DNA of 64,000 bases from Amborella trichopoda (taxonomy: Eukaryota; Streptophyta; Magnoliopsida; Amborellales; Amborellaceae). The notes beneath the pieces were generated by a model. That model saw only the letters and a program-made list of their open reading frames with translations, was not told the DNA's origin and did not search any database. The stretch covers positions 5,363,750-5,427,749 of the forward strand of contig NW_006499705.1 of NCBI RefSeq assembly GCF_000471905.2, in the 5' to 3' direction. Position numbers and translations under genes: made by a program. Positions 12,071 through 23,066 of this stretch are shown in pieces (the first letter of the stretch is position 1; each line of letters begins with the position of its first letter).

Positions 12071-13781
12071 AAAACCAGGCTATACTTCAGTTTATATACA
12101 ACTTTCTCCAAAAATAAGCTTTTAAGGAAATTTTTCTTTTTTTTCTTTTCTTTTCTTCTCATGACAGGCTTCTGAAGCAAGTTGAATTACGAACCAAGCA
12201 AATCTGAAAGCTAAACTGCAAGTTGAATCAAAAGCAGCACAGCTCTGTTTAGCACAAATCACCATAGCAAATGCAATTATCACTCCAGCTTATTTCTTGA
12301 GCAATACTCACAAGTACATCCACAGAAAGCTTTAAGCTCAAAAGCAGTGAGCTTCCCTCAGACCCTGCTATATCATTAAGCAACACATCTGGAAAGATAT
12401 GTGTCCCAATGTAATACCTGAAAGTATGGAGTTTACATCAATGAGAACAGAAAATAATTCTTTCATTGCATGGGGATAATAGGAAAATTAGATCGCAACC
12501 ATGTTTCATAAGCCAGTGTTTACAAATCGCAGGTGGAATTGGGACTTGCCCAAGTCGGCTAGGTGCAGGAGCCAGGTGATTCCGGGACAAAAATACCGAG
12601 GAATCATCCAAATCTCCCCACATTTTGATACTGCAAAGTGTTTTCTTGCTAAAAATTTCCCAGTCTGACTCAGACTTACCTGAGTGGGACTGGGAGACTT
12701 GAACTCAGGCCCTGGAAAGTTGGAAACTGAGTCCAACTTTTTAAATACTGGTACAAGCTAATAAAATTTTAGTGTGAATTCAATTGGAAACTGCAATAAT
12801 TGTCCATATAGCTAGTTTATTTCTATACTATTGGAACTTTTGGAAGGCGTGATGAACATACCAAGAACAAAAAGTCATTGCAGATAATGCCATGACACTA
12901 TACACAAAATATCCAGCAATTGAATCAGCCAGCCTTTGAATAGGAGCTTCACGACCTTGAGCATCTTCAACCTGTCAGATATAAAAGGATATATCAAAAA
13001 ACAGGGAAGGAAAGAAAACTAACCTTGAATTGTCATTACAAATTGCAAAAGCTTATTTGTCTTCCAACTAACTCATTCTTTCATCCAATGTTCCAAGACG
13101 CACCTCAAACCAGGTACTCGGCCCTAGCCCGAGGCGAGTTACTTGGGCGAGTTAGAGTAACGTGCCCAAGTTGTTCCACATTAAAAAAAAAGGGAGAAAA
13201 GAAATGGGAAAAACAAAAAAGAGAAGGAAAAGGGCATGTAGCCAAAGGGAAGGACATTCATGGCCACGTCTCACCCTCTCTTCCCCAATTAGCAAGTCCT
13301 TCTCTCACACACATGTCTCTCTCTCTCTCACACATCTCTCTCTCTCTCTCTCTCCCACCCAACCACTCACTGCCTTTCTCTCTCTACCCACTCAACCACC
13401 GCCCCCCCTCTCTCTCAACTAACAAATCTCTCTTCCTGATCTTTCTCCACCACCGCATCTCTCTGTTTCCTAATCTCTCTGCACCACTGCATCTCTCTCC
13501 TGATCTTTTCCTCTATTCGGATCTCTCTTTCCACTGCATCTCTTTCCCTCCACCACTCGTGTGTGTGTGTGTGCGTGCGTGCGTGCATACATGTGTGTTG
13601 TGCCAACTGCCTCACCCACCACCCACTGCATCTCTCTATGTCTGTGTTTCCATTTCTCTTTACAAGAGAGAAATGAGAAACAACGGGTGGATGTCGACCC
13701 CGTTTAAGAGAGGGATGATCACAAGGGCAGATTTTTCTGCCTCCTTTTTGAGAGAGAGTAGGGAGAGGGAAGAAGGGAGGA

Positions 13782-13816
<35 letters not shown>

Positions 13817-16800
13817 CAGCGAGAAAAGAGGAGAGCGAGCAAGGGCCCTGCCTGGTAGAGAATTGAAAGGGCGGTGGTGCTCCCCTTTTTAGAGAGAGAT
13901 GGATATGAAATAAGGGGGCTGATGCCGCCCTTTTATTAATTAGAGGAGTTGTACCAAGGCACTGGGTACAACTCGCCTCAGTACCACCCCGAGCTGAGTA
14001 ACCCAGCTGAGTTGGCACACTGCTTTCATATCTACCAATGGACTTCATAACAGTATTTACAAGGCACAAAGCCTGAAGATTGAAATGCAGCAGAGCAGAA
14101 TAAAGCAACAATGGTCAAGAAAAGCACCACGAAGATGGGAGCACATCAGTACTTAAAAACTTCCATACGACATTCTTTTAATAGGGTTCATCACATCGAG
14201 AACAGGACATGATTCGCCTGTTCTTTACTCTCTGTTTGAAAATTGTGATTTACTGATTATTTGAATCAGACCAAAGTCCTACCAAATATTTCCTGTAAAC
14301 AAAATTTCACCACTGCATGCTTCATGGTCTAGTGTTGTCCTGAAATTACATAATCAATGTAAACTTATGACTGAAAAAATGTCTAGAATTTTGTTGTTCA
14401 ACATGAACACACCATGACTCTCTCTTGAGTCAAATGACAAAGACCTATTTCAAACTCACCCAGCCTACACATCAATATACATCACACTAAAACAAAACAA
14501 AAGGATAATTACTAAAAGAAAACAACACAAACCAAAAGCCTGTTACAACAAACACAAAGGCTCAGTACTTATATTTGGAAAGTTAAATACAAAGGCTCAT
14601 AACAGCAATCTGAATAAACATTTGTGATTATTCATGTTGTTCAGTGGTGGACGTTGCAAGCTGAAGCAGCAGCTCTTAGCGAACACGGTAGCTGCTAGAT
14701 AATTTTCTTTCTTACAATGAATATCAAAAACTTCAAATATTCATAGGAACTATAAAATAAGGTAAAATATTAACTAAACAGACTTGACAGGGATATATGT
14801 CTTTACCAGCACTTACACGATTATCAGCAAGCAGTACATGATACCAATGCTCAGGTTCCTACTATGGCATTAATAGAGAAGTTCAATCAAAGCTATAATG
14901 AAAAGCGAAAACTGGATCCAATTATTTTATAGATAAAAAGGCCAAAAGGGCATCAGACAAAAGGAATTACGACATATCTAGAAACCAAGAAGACCCTAAA
15001 CATCTAGGAGGTACGCTACTGGGCATATATACTAATAAAGTAAAGTAACTAAACTACATAAAAGGCACATAACTGACCATGTGAATAATCTTGGCAATTG
15101 TAGACATGGATCCAGCAGTGGAGGCTTCTATTTTCAATGGACCATCCTGAAAAAGTTAAAAGCAAATAGGAAAGATGGGAATTAGGTTCACCACTTTCCG
15201 ATTTATATCTCACAAGACATCCTCAAAAGGCACAAGATACTTCATGTCTCTCTAAGCATAATATTAGAAAAAAATTCACATCCAAATCATACATAATATC
15301 TCATAAAGTTGTAAAACAACTTCCATAAAATCCTAATTGAAAAGTATGTAACAGGAGAACAACAAAGCAGTTAGGTTGATATCAGTGAACTTCACAAGAG
15401 AACTCCATTTCAGGATACTAAATAGCTACTTTTCATTTACTATTTTCGAAAGATTCTAACAATGCTACTTTTTCTGATGAACCAAAATAAAACCATATCT
15501 TTAATATAGAACAGAAGACGAAGGTGTATACACAACCAAGTAAAATATCTTAACAGTCAAATATTTCCATTCCAAGCTATTGGTTTTACAGAAATTTTGT
15601 TGTCTACCAGTCCCAGTATCAGACAAAAAAATTAAGACATTTGTGCGTCCAATAAGAATATCTTCAACTATACAAAAGACAGGATATCTAGAGAAAACCA
15701 GACATGGATCGCATTAGTTGATACATCTATGTCCTAGAGCACCAGTTAACATGGAAACAATCAGAACAGGAACATACCCAATTTATTGTTCCAGCTGAAA
15801 CAGTAAGACCACTTTCTTTTAGTACAGGAAGGGACTCGCCTGTGAGCATAGATTCATCTACCAAACTTCGTCCTGCAAGAACTCTCCCCTGAACAGATTA
15901 ATGAAAAGTAGTCAAATTCAACTCAATTATGGTAAAACTTGAAATGGAGCTTCCCAACAACTATCAGTGCAAAAGGATCTTGATATTTTTTAACTATCAA
16001 AAAACATTGAATCTTTTAACCGAGTCTTACAAAGTTCATATCATTTGATAATCCCATCATAAAGGTACATCTTGAACAAAAGGAGAACACCTTCTAAAAA
16101 AGAGAAGGCAATCTGCTCAGTTTTACCACTTCACCAGTATTCCAGAATGCAAGTCATCTATTTCCTGAACTTTCAAAATAATAACTTATTCCCTTTAACC
16201 AACAAGCACAGCTCCTAATGTTCGGGACAAATAGTAGGTTGGTATCACATGGGCAAACGACATATATTCCATTGAAATCTAAGTTATCAGAAAATTATGT
16301 ATATCATACCCTAAAAACTAATAAACACTGTTGCATTAAAGTTTACTGTAATATAACATCATAATTTAGAACTTAGAATCAATGTGATGATGAAACTAAA
16401 GATCTCGGACATGGTAGTGGACTAACTACTGAGAAGACAAAATTTCACATGTCTGTATTTCATACCCTGCACACTAGAACATTCTCATTCTAATAGTATG
16501 GAACTGAAAAGGAAAAATATACTATGACTTTTAGAAAGTGCAGTAATAAAAACTACAGGAAAAGACACTCTATGTTGAAATAACTCACATCTATTGGGAT
16601 AGTCTCTCCAGGCAACACCAAAACCGAATCCCCGACTCGAATATCATCTGTCGGGACTTCAAGGCAGATAGAATCAGCACTAAGCACCTTATCAGCAGAA
16701 AGATCCCCTTCTGAAGAAGAAACCACTAGACGCGATTGAGAAGATACCAGAGACTGCATAAAATTCCATGGAGTTAGCTCCCTGCTACTAAAAATCAACT

Positions 16801-19054
16801 ATTCAATTCAATTAACTTCATTTTGCGAACTGCTAGAATAAATTCAGGTTCATAAAACTTTCACATAAATAGCTAGCAAAATCATTGAAATGGAGACACA
16901 TATCGCACAGAAGATTGCAAAACCGAGCAAGAAATGAGTCTGTATTCCAAAGAAGTTGACAAATGACATTGGGGTGAATAAGAAATGTCACTTCTTAGGA
17001 ATAGCAAAGCATACCAAAAGTTCATTCATATCACTAGAAGCTTCAAGCCTTGCTTTTTCTTCTAAAGATCGTCCAAGAAGTACAAATCCAAGAAGCATGA
17101 CCTGGATACTACAAAAATAAGAAATCGGGTAAGAAACACTACTGTTAATTTTAGTATTGGTAGAAACTTTAGATGTGGTAGAAAACATTAAGACACCAAA
17201 TTTAAGACTAAGACTTCGATTAATTCGAACACATGAGTTTCAGCAAGATATCTCTATTGCAACGATCCATGCCCTTTAGTGCTAAGACACTTCTATAATG
17301 CCAAAAAATTATTGGAGGTAATCTACCAAGGGTCATGATTAGACCCGTAAAAAGCAGCTAGAGTGAGACTTGGTAAATCACCGGTTCATCAAAGAACGAT
17401 GCGTCCCATTGAAGCCCAGGGTTCAACAGAGACACCTAAGGCAAATAACATAAGTATCATCAAATCTGTGTGACGAAGTAACAAATCATATGGAATATTA
17501 ATACTCATGAAGTCATCATTTAACTGTCAAAATTCACTCACTGCACTTATAATGAATGCAGCAAGGGATCCGAATCCCACGAGAGAATTCATATTAGGGG
17601 ATCGCTTTGCAAATGCTCCAAGGCCATCTAAAAGCAATTCTGCAATAAAAAGACAGAAGATTCAACATGTATAAGAGTCCAAAGGATAGAAAACTAAAAA
17701 TAAAAACATCAAAATAGCACTAAAATTCATTTTGAAGTGCTGAATAACTGAGAACCCCTTAACTATTTTAGTACCAAAGATGAATTCAGTGGTCAGCGAA
17801 AAAAATCATAAAAGGGAAAAACTAAGAACAAAATGATATGTCATAGAGCTAAGTCTTAATTACCTCTACCAGGGCCAAATAGAGCGATCGATGCCATCCC
17901 ACATTTGACAAATGAATTCTCTAAAAGTTCCCAAAACCACCCTATATCACAGTGCAATTAAAATGCTACACAGTAAGATAGTCTTCCCAAAATGAAGCGC
18001 ATTAAAATAAGCTAAAAATAAATTACATATGATAAAAAAAAAAAAACTATTATTTCTCCAAAAATAGCCATTATTTCAGAGAATTCAGCCAAATATAGAT
18101 TTTACAAGAGGCTTAAGCCGAAATGGGGATATGAGAAAGTGAAATCAATAACCATTCAATTTCTGCTCCTTATTTTGGGCTTCTTTTATTTCTTTCAATT
18201 AACCTCAAACTAACTTCTCATCAAATTGTGGCCAAATTTTGCTTGATATTTGTCTGAAATTTGCTTAAATTCTGAATCTAAGGCAAATTATGGCAAGTTA
18301 TAAAGAAGATTTCCAAAAATTCTTAAAATCTAATTTAGCAGATCAAAGTCGGCCGGTCCTGCATTGGACTCGATGTGAATTATCAAGCCTCTCTCTGTGT
18401 ACCATGAGCAATGTGGATCCCAACTGAGTGCAACGAATGAGCTCCATGTGTTCCACAGCAAAGCGCCACCAAAGCCCAAGCAAAAGCCACCTTTACCCTA
18501 CTCTTAACAAGAGAAGCCTCCTTCTTCTCCACCACATCTCTCCATTTCCTCACGTTTTGCCCTAACCCCAAATTCAAATCCCTCCTTTTAGAAGGAAACC
18601 CACACTCACTTAACCTCAAACCCAGTTCCTCTGCCAACATTTCCAGGGTTTCCCCCAACTCTGGGGTTTCTCTTCTCTCTCCTCTCCTTAACCTCACGGC
18701 CACTGTCTCTGTTACCAAATTCACTGCAACCGATTCCACCCTCTCGTCGGAAAGCAAAATTGTTTTGACCCTCGACACACAGGCACCACACATCATGCCC
18801 TGAACTTCAAGGAGAAGAGGGCTCTGCAGATTTTGGAGCTGAGGCTTCAATTCTAGGGTTTTGGTCTCCAGAGCATTTACAGGATAAGTTCTCAGGGCTT
18901 TCCTGTGAAATTTGGGGATTTTCAGGTGAAAACTCTTATGGAAGAGGAAAGGGAAAGAGAAGAGATGAGGAGAATGAATTCCGGTATTGTGAGAAATTAG
19001 GGGTTTTCCGAGGGGGGGGAACAAGTGGTTACAGACAAGGAGCGGTGCAGCCAT
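8117..19054 (-). CDS. HMA8: Chloroplast thylakoid copper-transporting P1B-type ATPase (PAA2/HMA8)
   Basis: ATP-driven Cu(I) pump of the thylakoid membrane, supplying copper to plastocyanin in the lumen. Seventeen exons read on the minus strand: 18403-19054, 17864-17941, 17542-17639, 17382-17435, 17015-17101, 16589-16753, 15778-15888, 15078-15146, 12862-12971, 12312-12417, 11546-11612, 10994-11073, 10175-10629, 9691-9865, 9376-9507, 8937-9087, 8117-8229. All junctions are GT-AG, phases agree, and the sum is 2703 nt (900 aa; the Arabidopsis protein is about 880). Visible parts: Ser-rich transit peptide (about 1-60); HMA domain with GMMCGAC (Cys89, Cys92); actuator TGES (394-397); copper-site CPC (514-516); phosphorylation site DKTGT (Asp558); HP (596-597); GDGIND (771-776). 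The match to remembered PAA2 runs the whole length; PAA1/HMA6 has a longer, Gly-rich N-terminus. After NSLLL the last 18 residues differ from Arabidopsis. Introns 8 and 9 carry hAT-like insertions. Confidence 0.95.
12041..12068. repeat. Poly(A) tract in PAA2 intron 10
   Basis: An A-run of about 27 nt is followed by a near copy of the preceding block: GGCTATACTTCAGTTT occurs at about 12000 and again at about 12079, each followed by ATACAACTTTCT. This is a short direct duplication around the homopolymer. Confidence 0.7.
12514..12750. mobile_element. hAT-like MITE in PAA2 intron 9
   Basis: The left end CAGTGTTTACAAA and the reverse complement of the right end, CAGTATTTAAAAA, match at most positions and have the CAGTG(T/A)TT form typical of hAT ends. 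The flanks share AAGC at the 3' end of an otherwise degenerate 8-mer (TCATAAGC against GTACAAGC). Interior repeats the GACTCGG/CCGAG theme of the larger element at 13086-14022. It lies inside the intron between exons 9 and 10. Confidence 0.6.
13086..14022. mobile_element. hAT-like foldback element in PAA2 intron 8, with CT and GA arms
   Basis: Flanked by CTTTCATC (13078-13085) and CTTTCATA (14023-14030), 7 of 8 identical, the length expected for hAT. The left end CAATGTTCCAAGAC matches the reverse complement of the right end CAGTGTGCCAACTC at 10 of 14 positions. Subterminal GAGGCGAGTTACTTGGG and its counterpart near 13960-14010 are also inverted. The left arm holds CT microsatellites (about 13310-13560) and the right arm GA microsatellites (about 13740-13830), so the strand could fold on itself. 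The long open frame at 13025-13858 is a by-product of this low-complexity sequence. No transposase is present. Confidence 0.75.
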
Positions 19055-20862
19055 GGCGGGAGCTCAGTTTTCACTGAAACTGAGAAAATGGCATTTGAAT
19101 AATATCCATAAAATGTTTAAAAAGGGAGATTAAAATGGTCATTAAGTACTAGTGAAATTTTTATTTTATTTTTAGATGAATGAAAATTTAAGGTCGAGGA
19201 TTGGTGTACGGTAAAGTTACAAATTTGCCCCTGTGTCATTGGAAATTACGATAATGGTGCTAAAACTTTAAAATGCTGAAGGGTTTGTGCGGAGAATAGA
19301 ATTCCCAAAGGACTGTGTGCTCCTTAGCCGGTTAGGTTTCTATACTTCTTTTACGGCTTAGAAGATCTTAGAAGATATTTACTTACTTTACCATTCAGCC
19401 GCTCAATTTTGATCAAGAGAGCTATTTACCGTTTGATCTTAGATCTGACATCTCAAAGTATTTTATTTTTATTTTTTTATACAAATTTTATGAATATGAA
19501 ATTTGGTACGTGCCATCTTTTCATTGGGGCACACCTATAAAAAATATTAAAATTATTTTTTCAATAAAATATAATGACCAAAATACCTTTTAAAACTTTT
19601 AAAGGTATTTTGATTATTTTATTTTATTGGAAATATTGTTTTTATATTTTTAGCTAATACGAGTTTAATAGAAGAATGGACGTGCAAAATTTGGTGTCAA
19701 AATAGTTTATAGAAAAAAAATAACATAAAATAAGGTAGAGATGCGACATTGTGATTGGGACAAGCTTAACCCTCCATTCAGAATGGACTCGATTGGATTA
19801 TAATTCATCGAATTTGGACCCGGATTCCGATCTGAAATATAGTGCGGGATCCAAACCTGGTCCTGATCCAAAAATTAAAATATCTATGTATTTAAATATA
19901 TTGGGATTTAAAAATAGTACCAAACCCAAACTTAGATCCAAATAACGTTTGGGTCCAAAATTTGGATCTGGATCAGGTCTAACCTTGGGTCCTAAGTGGG
20001 GTCCGAATCCATTGCCAGTTTGCCACCCCAATCTTGGGAGCACATGTGTTCATGGGTTAGGTCCGGACCCCAACCCGATTGGGTTCCCAAGTGATGTAGA
20101 CTTGGCCCAACAAGTTAGTTAGGGTGCACATAAAAAGAAAATTGATTTTTATTTTAAATTTTAATAATATAATAGAGAAATTTACGTGTATATACCTTAC
20201 GATTGCCATTATTTGAAAATTTTCCCAACTTTTATAATTTATGTGCATACCTTCTTTTTTTTTTTTCTTTTTTTTTTTTATTCCAAGATGTCACCACTTT
20301 GCGGGATCTCGGCTAAGTTATTTTGTTGAAATAATCTAAAGTTAGATGCTCATGTACCTCTTTTCGTCTAAATATCTTTTTACTCGGATCTTCAAGATAC
20401 AAAGTCATTTATATAGGACATGAGTTTAGATATTCAATATTTAAAGTCGTAGGCGACTTTGTATCTTGAAAATTAGAGGCAGGGACAATGCGGGGATCTG
20501 ACTTCGTATCTTGAACTTGTCTTACAATTTGTATTTTTTACCTGATTTTTCATCCAACTTTTTTAAATAAATTGATTCATTATTGACGTTTTGGTTTGTC
20601 GAGTTTTAACTCACTGGACCACACCCAGTATATTTTCCTTGTAAGAAGCAATGGCAGTCTCGTAATAACAGGTACAGATTTCGGTATTTTGATTTGTAAG
20701 GAGAGGCAATCTCGTAATATTACCCTATGACCGGGCATTTACATATGTTTCAAGATGAAAATGTGGATATGGTTTCCCTAGACGAGTCTCCGTTTCACAT
20801 ATTATCTCCAAATTTTTTCAAGAGGAAAAAGACAATAAACCTTATGCTAGTATTTTGTATTT
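19055..20862. other. Upstream region of PAA2 and intergenic DNA
   Basis: The first few hundred bases should hold the PAA2 promoter and leader; no convincing TATA element was picked out. Between about 19750 and 20090 lies a GGGTCC/GGACCC-rich block ending in TTTGCCACCCCAATC, which looks like one end of the hAT-like TAGGGGTGGCAA family, but no matching left end or target duplication was found. No gene seen. Confidence 0.4.
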
Positions 20863-21254
20863 GGGTGAGGTTTGTATAGAGCCGAGGCTCTAAACAATCA
20901 AATTAGAGCCTGCCTTCAAATAGTGTCGAGAAATATGGTTTTAATAGTGGAAAGTTTTGTGATAGCTTTAAAATATATTTTTATCTTTAGTTATAAAATT
21001 TGAAGCTTAAAAGATAGTATATTGAGGAGATATATGAAAACTTAAGAATCTTAAAATTGATGGTCTAAAAACGAGTTACAAGATACATTATTTTCAAATT
21101 TTGAAATCTATATTTTTTTTCATGTCCATGCATCTTGATGTTGAGATGATCAATTTGATGATATTTAGGCATCAAAGCAACCTCTTCGTGTGAAAGTTTT
21201 GAGGCAGTCTCTAATTTGATTGTTTAGAGCCTAGGCTCTATATAAACTTTTCTC
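20863..21254 (+). mobile_element. MITE, GTTTGTATAGAGCC family, 9-bp duplication (8/9)
   Basis: Flanks TTTGTATTT (20854-20862) and TTTATATTT (21255-21263). Left terminal GGTTTGTATAGAGCCGAGGC pairs with the right terminal GCCTAGGCTCTATATAAAC, and the subterminal AACAATCAAATTAGAGCC pairs with CTAATTTGATTGTTTAGAG. About 390 bp without coding capacity. Used as the reference orientation for the family. Confidence 0.8.
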
Positions 21255-22305
21255 TTTATATTTTATATTTTATTTATTTTTCAAAATACTCACAAATTTG
21301 GAATTATAAATTTCATGCTTTAGCCCTTATCTTACCGGGTATATATGTTGAAAACTTTAAGTTTTTAACACTTATACAAATTAAGGTATTAAACAATTCA
21401 GAAATTGAAATTCTGAATTGCCCAATCATATACATAAAAGTTTAAGCAGACAATAGACCCCACTTGAGAATTTATGGCTCTTAACCTATGACTTTTGTTT
21501 AGGTTTTAGGTGAATAAGTGGTTCGAAGTCTGAAGTTCTAAACTAATCCCTTATCCATAAATATAGAATTATCCTTGGTTAGAACTCAAGAAAACTTGTA
21601 TAATTTTTTCAAGTGAATAAGCAGTTAAAAAATTAGAGATAAAGCCGTCATTGTCATCATCATTTGAGCTTTATTCTAACTATTTGGTCAACTACATTAA
21701 CGCGGTTCCACCATTATACCATGCCAATATCGAGTGGAAAGTTCCGAACCAATAAATTTCCAAAAAATTGGATTGGATCCCCCCCAGAAATGAAAAAACA
21801 TTGAAGTATAAAATCTAAAACATGGGTTGGTATTGTTGTGGATGCTCAAAAAGTGAACATGCACAGATTGAATCATGCTCATCCAAGGGCCAATAGCAAA
21901 TCTTGTTTTTTTTTTTTAAGTTATTATTTTAAAATTATATTAATCTAAACTTTTACTTTTAGGTCCACTTTTATAATTAAGTTTGAATAAAAATAATAAA
22001 AAAACTTATTTTGTATAAAAAGAATGATCAAAATAAATTTAGATGTATTTTTGTCATTTTTTATTTAAAAAATTATTTAATATTTTTATTTAATTACATT
22101 ATAAAAATACACGTACATTTCAAAATTCAGATCAATGTATTATTTAAATAAAAAATTAAAATTAAAATACAAATATAATTTTAACGGTTGGATATGGTCA
22201 CATAAGATCTCAACCATTGAAAAGATGCTTGTGCATCTTTCCACCCATCCACGTGATATGGACAGGATACTTTTCCCTAAAACTCATGGATAGCAATTTC
22301 TCATT

Positions 22306-22725
22306 GGGTGCCGTTTGAATAGAGCTGAGGTTCCAAACAAGTAAAGCTCACTTTCAAATAATATTGAAAAATATGGTTTTAATATTGAAAAACTTTGAGA
22401 CAGTTTTAAAACATATTTTCATCTTTAATTATAAAATTCAAAGCTTCAAAAATAATGTAGATCGAGAAGGCCTACTTGAAAAGGGTAAAAAAACACCATA
22501 CAAAATACACTATTTTTAAAACTTAGAATCCATTATTTTCTCATGGCAATGAATCTTGATTTTGTAACGATCAATTTGAAGATATTTGAGCATCAAAACA
22601 ATATTTTGTAATAAAAATTTTGAGGTGCGTCTTAATTTGATTGTTTAGAGGCTATATAATTTTTTTATAATAAAAAATTTGATGTGTGCTCTAATTTGAT
22701 TGTTTAGAGGCTATGTAAACTTTTT
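22306..22725 (+). mobile_element. MITE, GTTTGTATAGAGCC family, with duplicated right end
   Basis: The interior follows the copy at 20863-21254 in the same orientation. The right terminal block (TTTGATTGTTTAGAGGCTAT) occurs twice, near 22640 and 22693, as if the end had been duplicated locally. No clear target duplication because the right flank is a T-run. Confidence 0.65.
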
Positions 22726-22852
22726 TTTTTTTATATTGCAAAAAAAAAAAAAATTTAACCTAAATTTCAGAAAAGAAATCAATAAGCTTCTATGATAGGC
22801 TTCTATAAATTACTTACCATCTGCCCCCTCCCTCCCCTCCTCCACAGTTTCT

Positions 22853-22860
22853 TATAAATT
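22853..22860 (+). promoter_or_regulatory. Probable TATA box of the YGGT gene
   Basis: TATAAATT lies about 30 bp before a 42-nt (CT)n tract (about 22886-22927) that would form the start of the leader. A weaker TATAAAT is at about 22804. Inferred from position only. Confidence 0.45.
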
Positions 22861-22883
22861 TAATGAACTACTCATTCTTTAAC

Positions 22884-22885
<2 letters not shown>

Positions 22886-22927
<42 letters not shown>
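22886..22927. repeat. (CT)n microsatellite in the YGGT gene leader
   Basis: About 21 CT repeats between the TATA-like element and the start codon at 23067; a short GA tract lies just before the ATG. Confidence 0.85.
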
Positions 22928-22933
<6 letters not shown>

Positions 22934-23066
22934 GCCTTATCCACTCGTTTTACTGGTCTCACCAAAAAACCTCAGCAGGTCTCTCTCTATGTTACACATC
23001 GAGCCGTCCAAAACCGGAGCTCAGCCTGCACGAGTTTAGAGAGAGAAGGACACAGGGAGAGAGAGA

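Noticed and set aside
13025-13858. Plus-strand open frame of 277 codons
   Set aside because: It lies inside PAA2 intron 8 and runs through CT and GA microsatellites of a hAT-like element; the protein is Ser/Leu and Arg/Glu low complexity.
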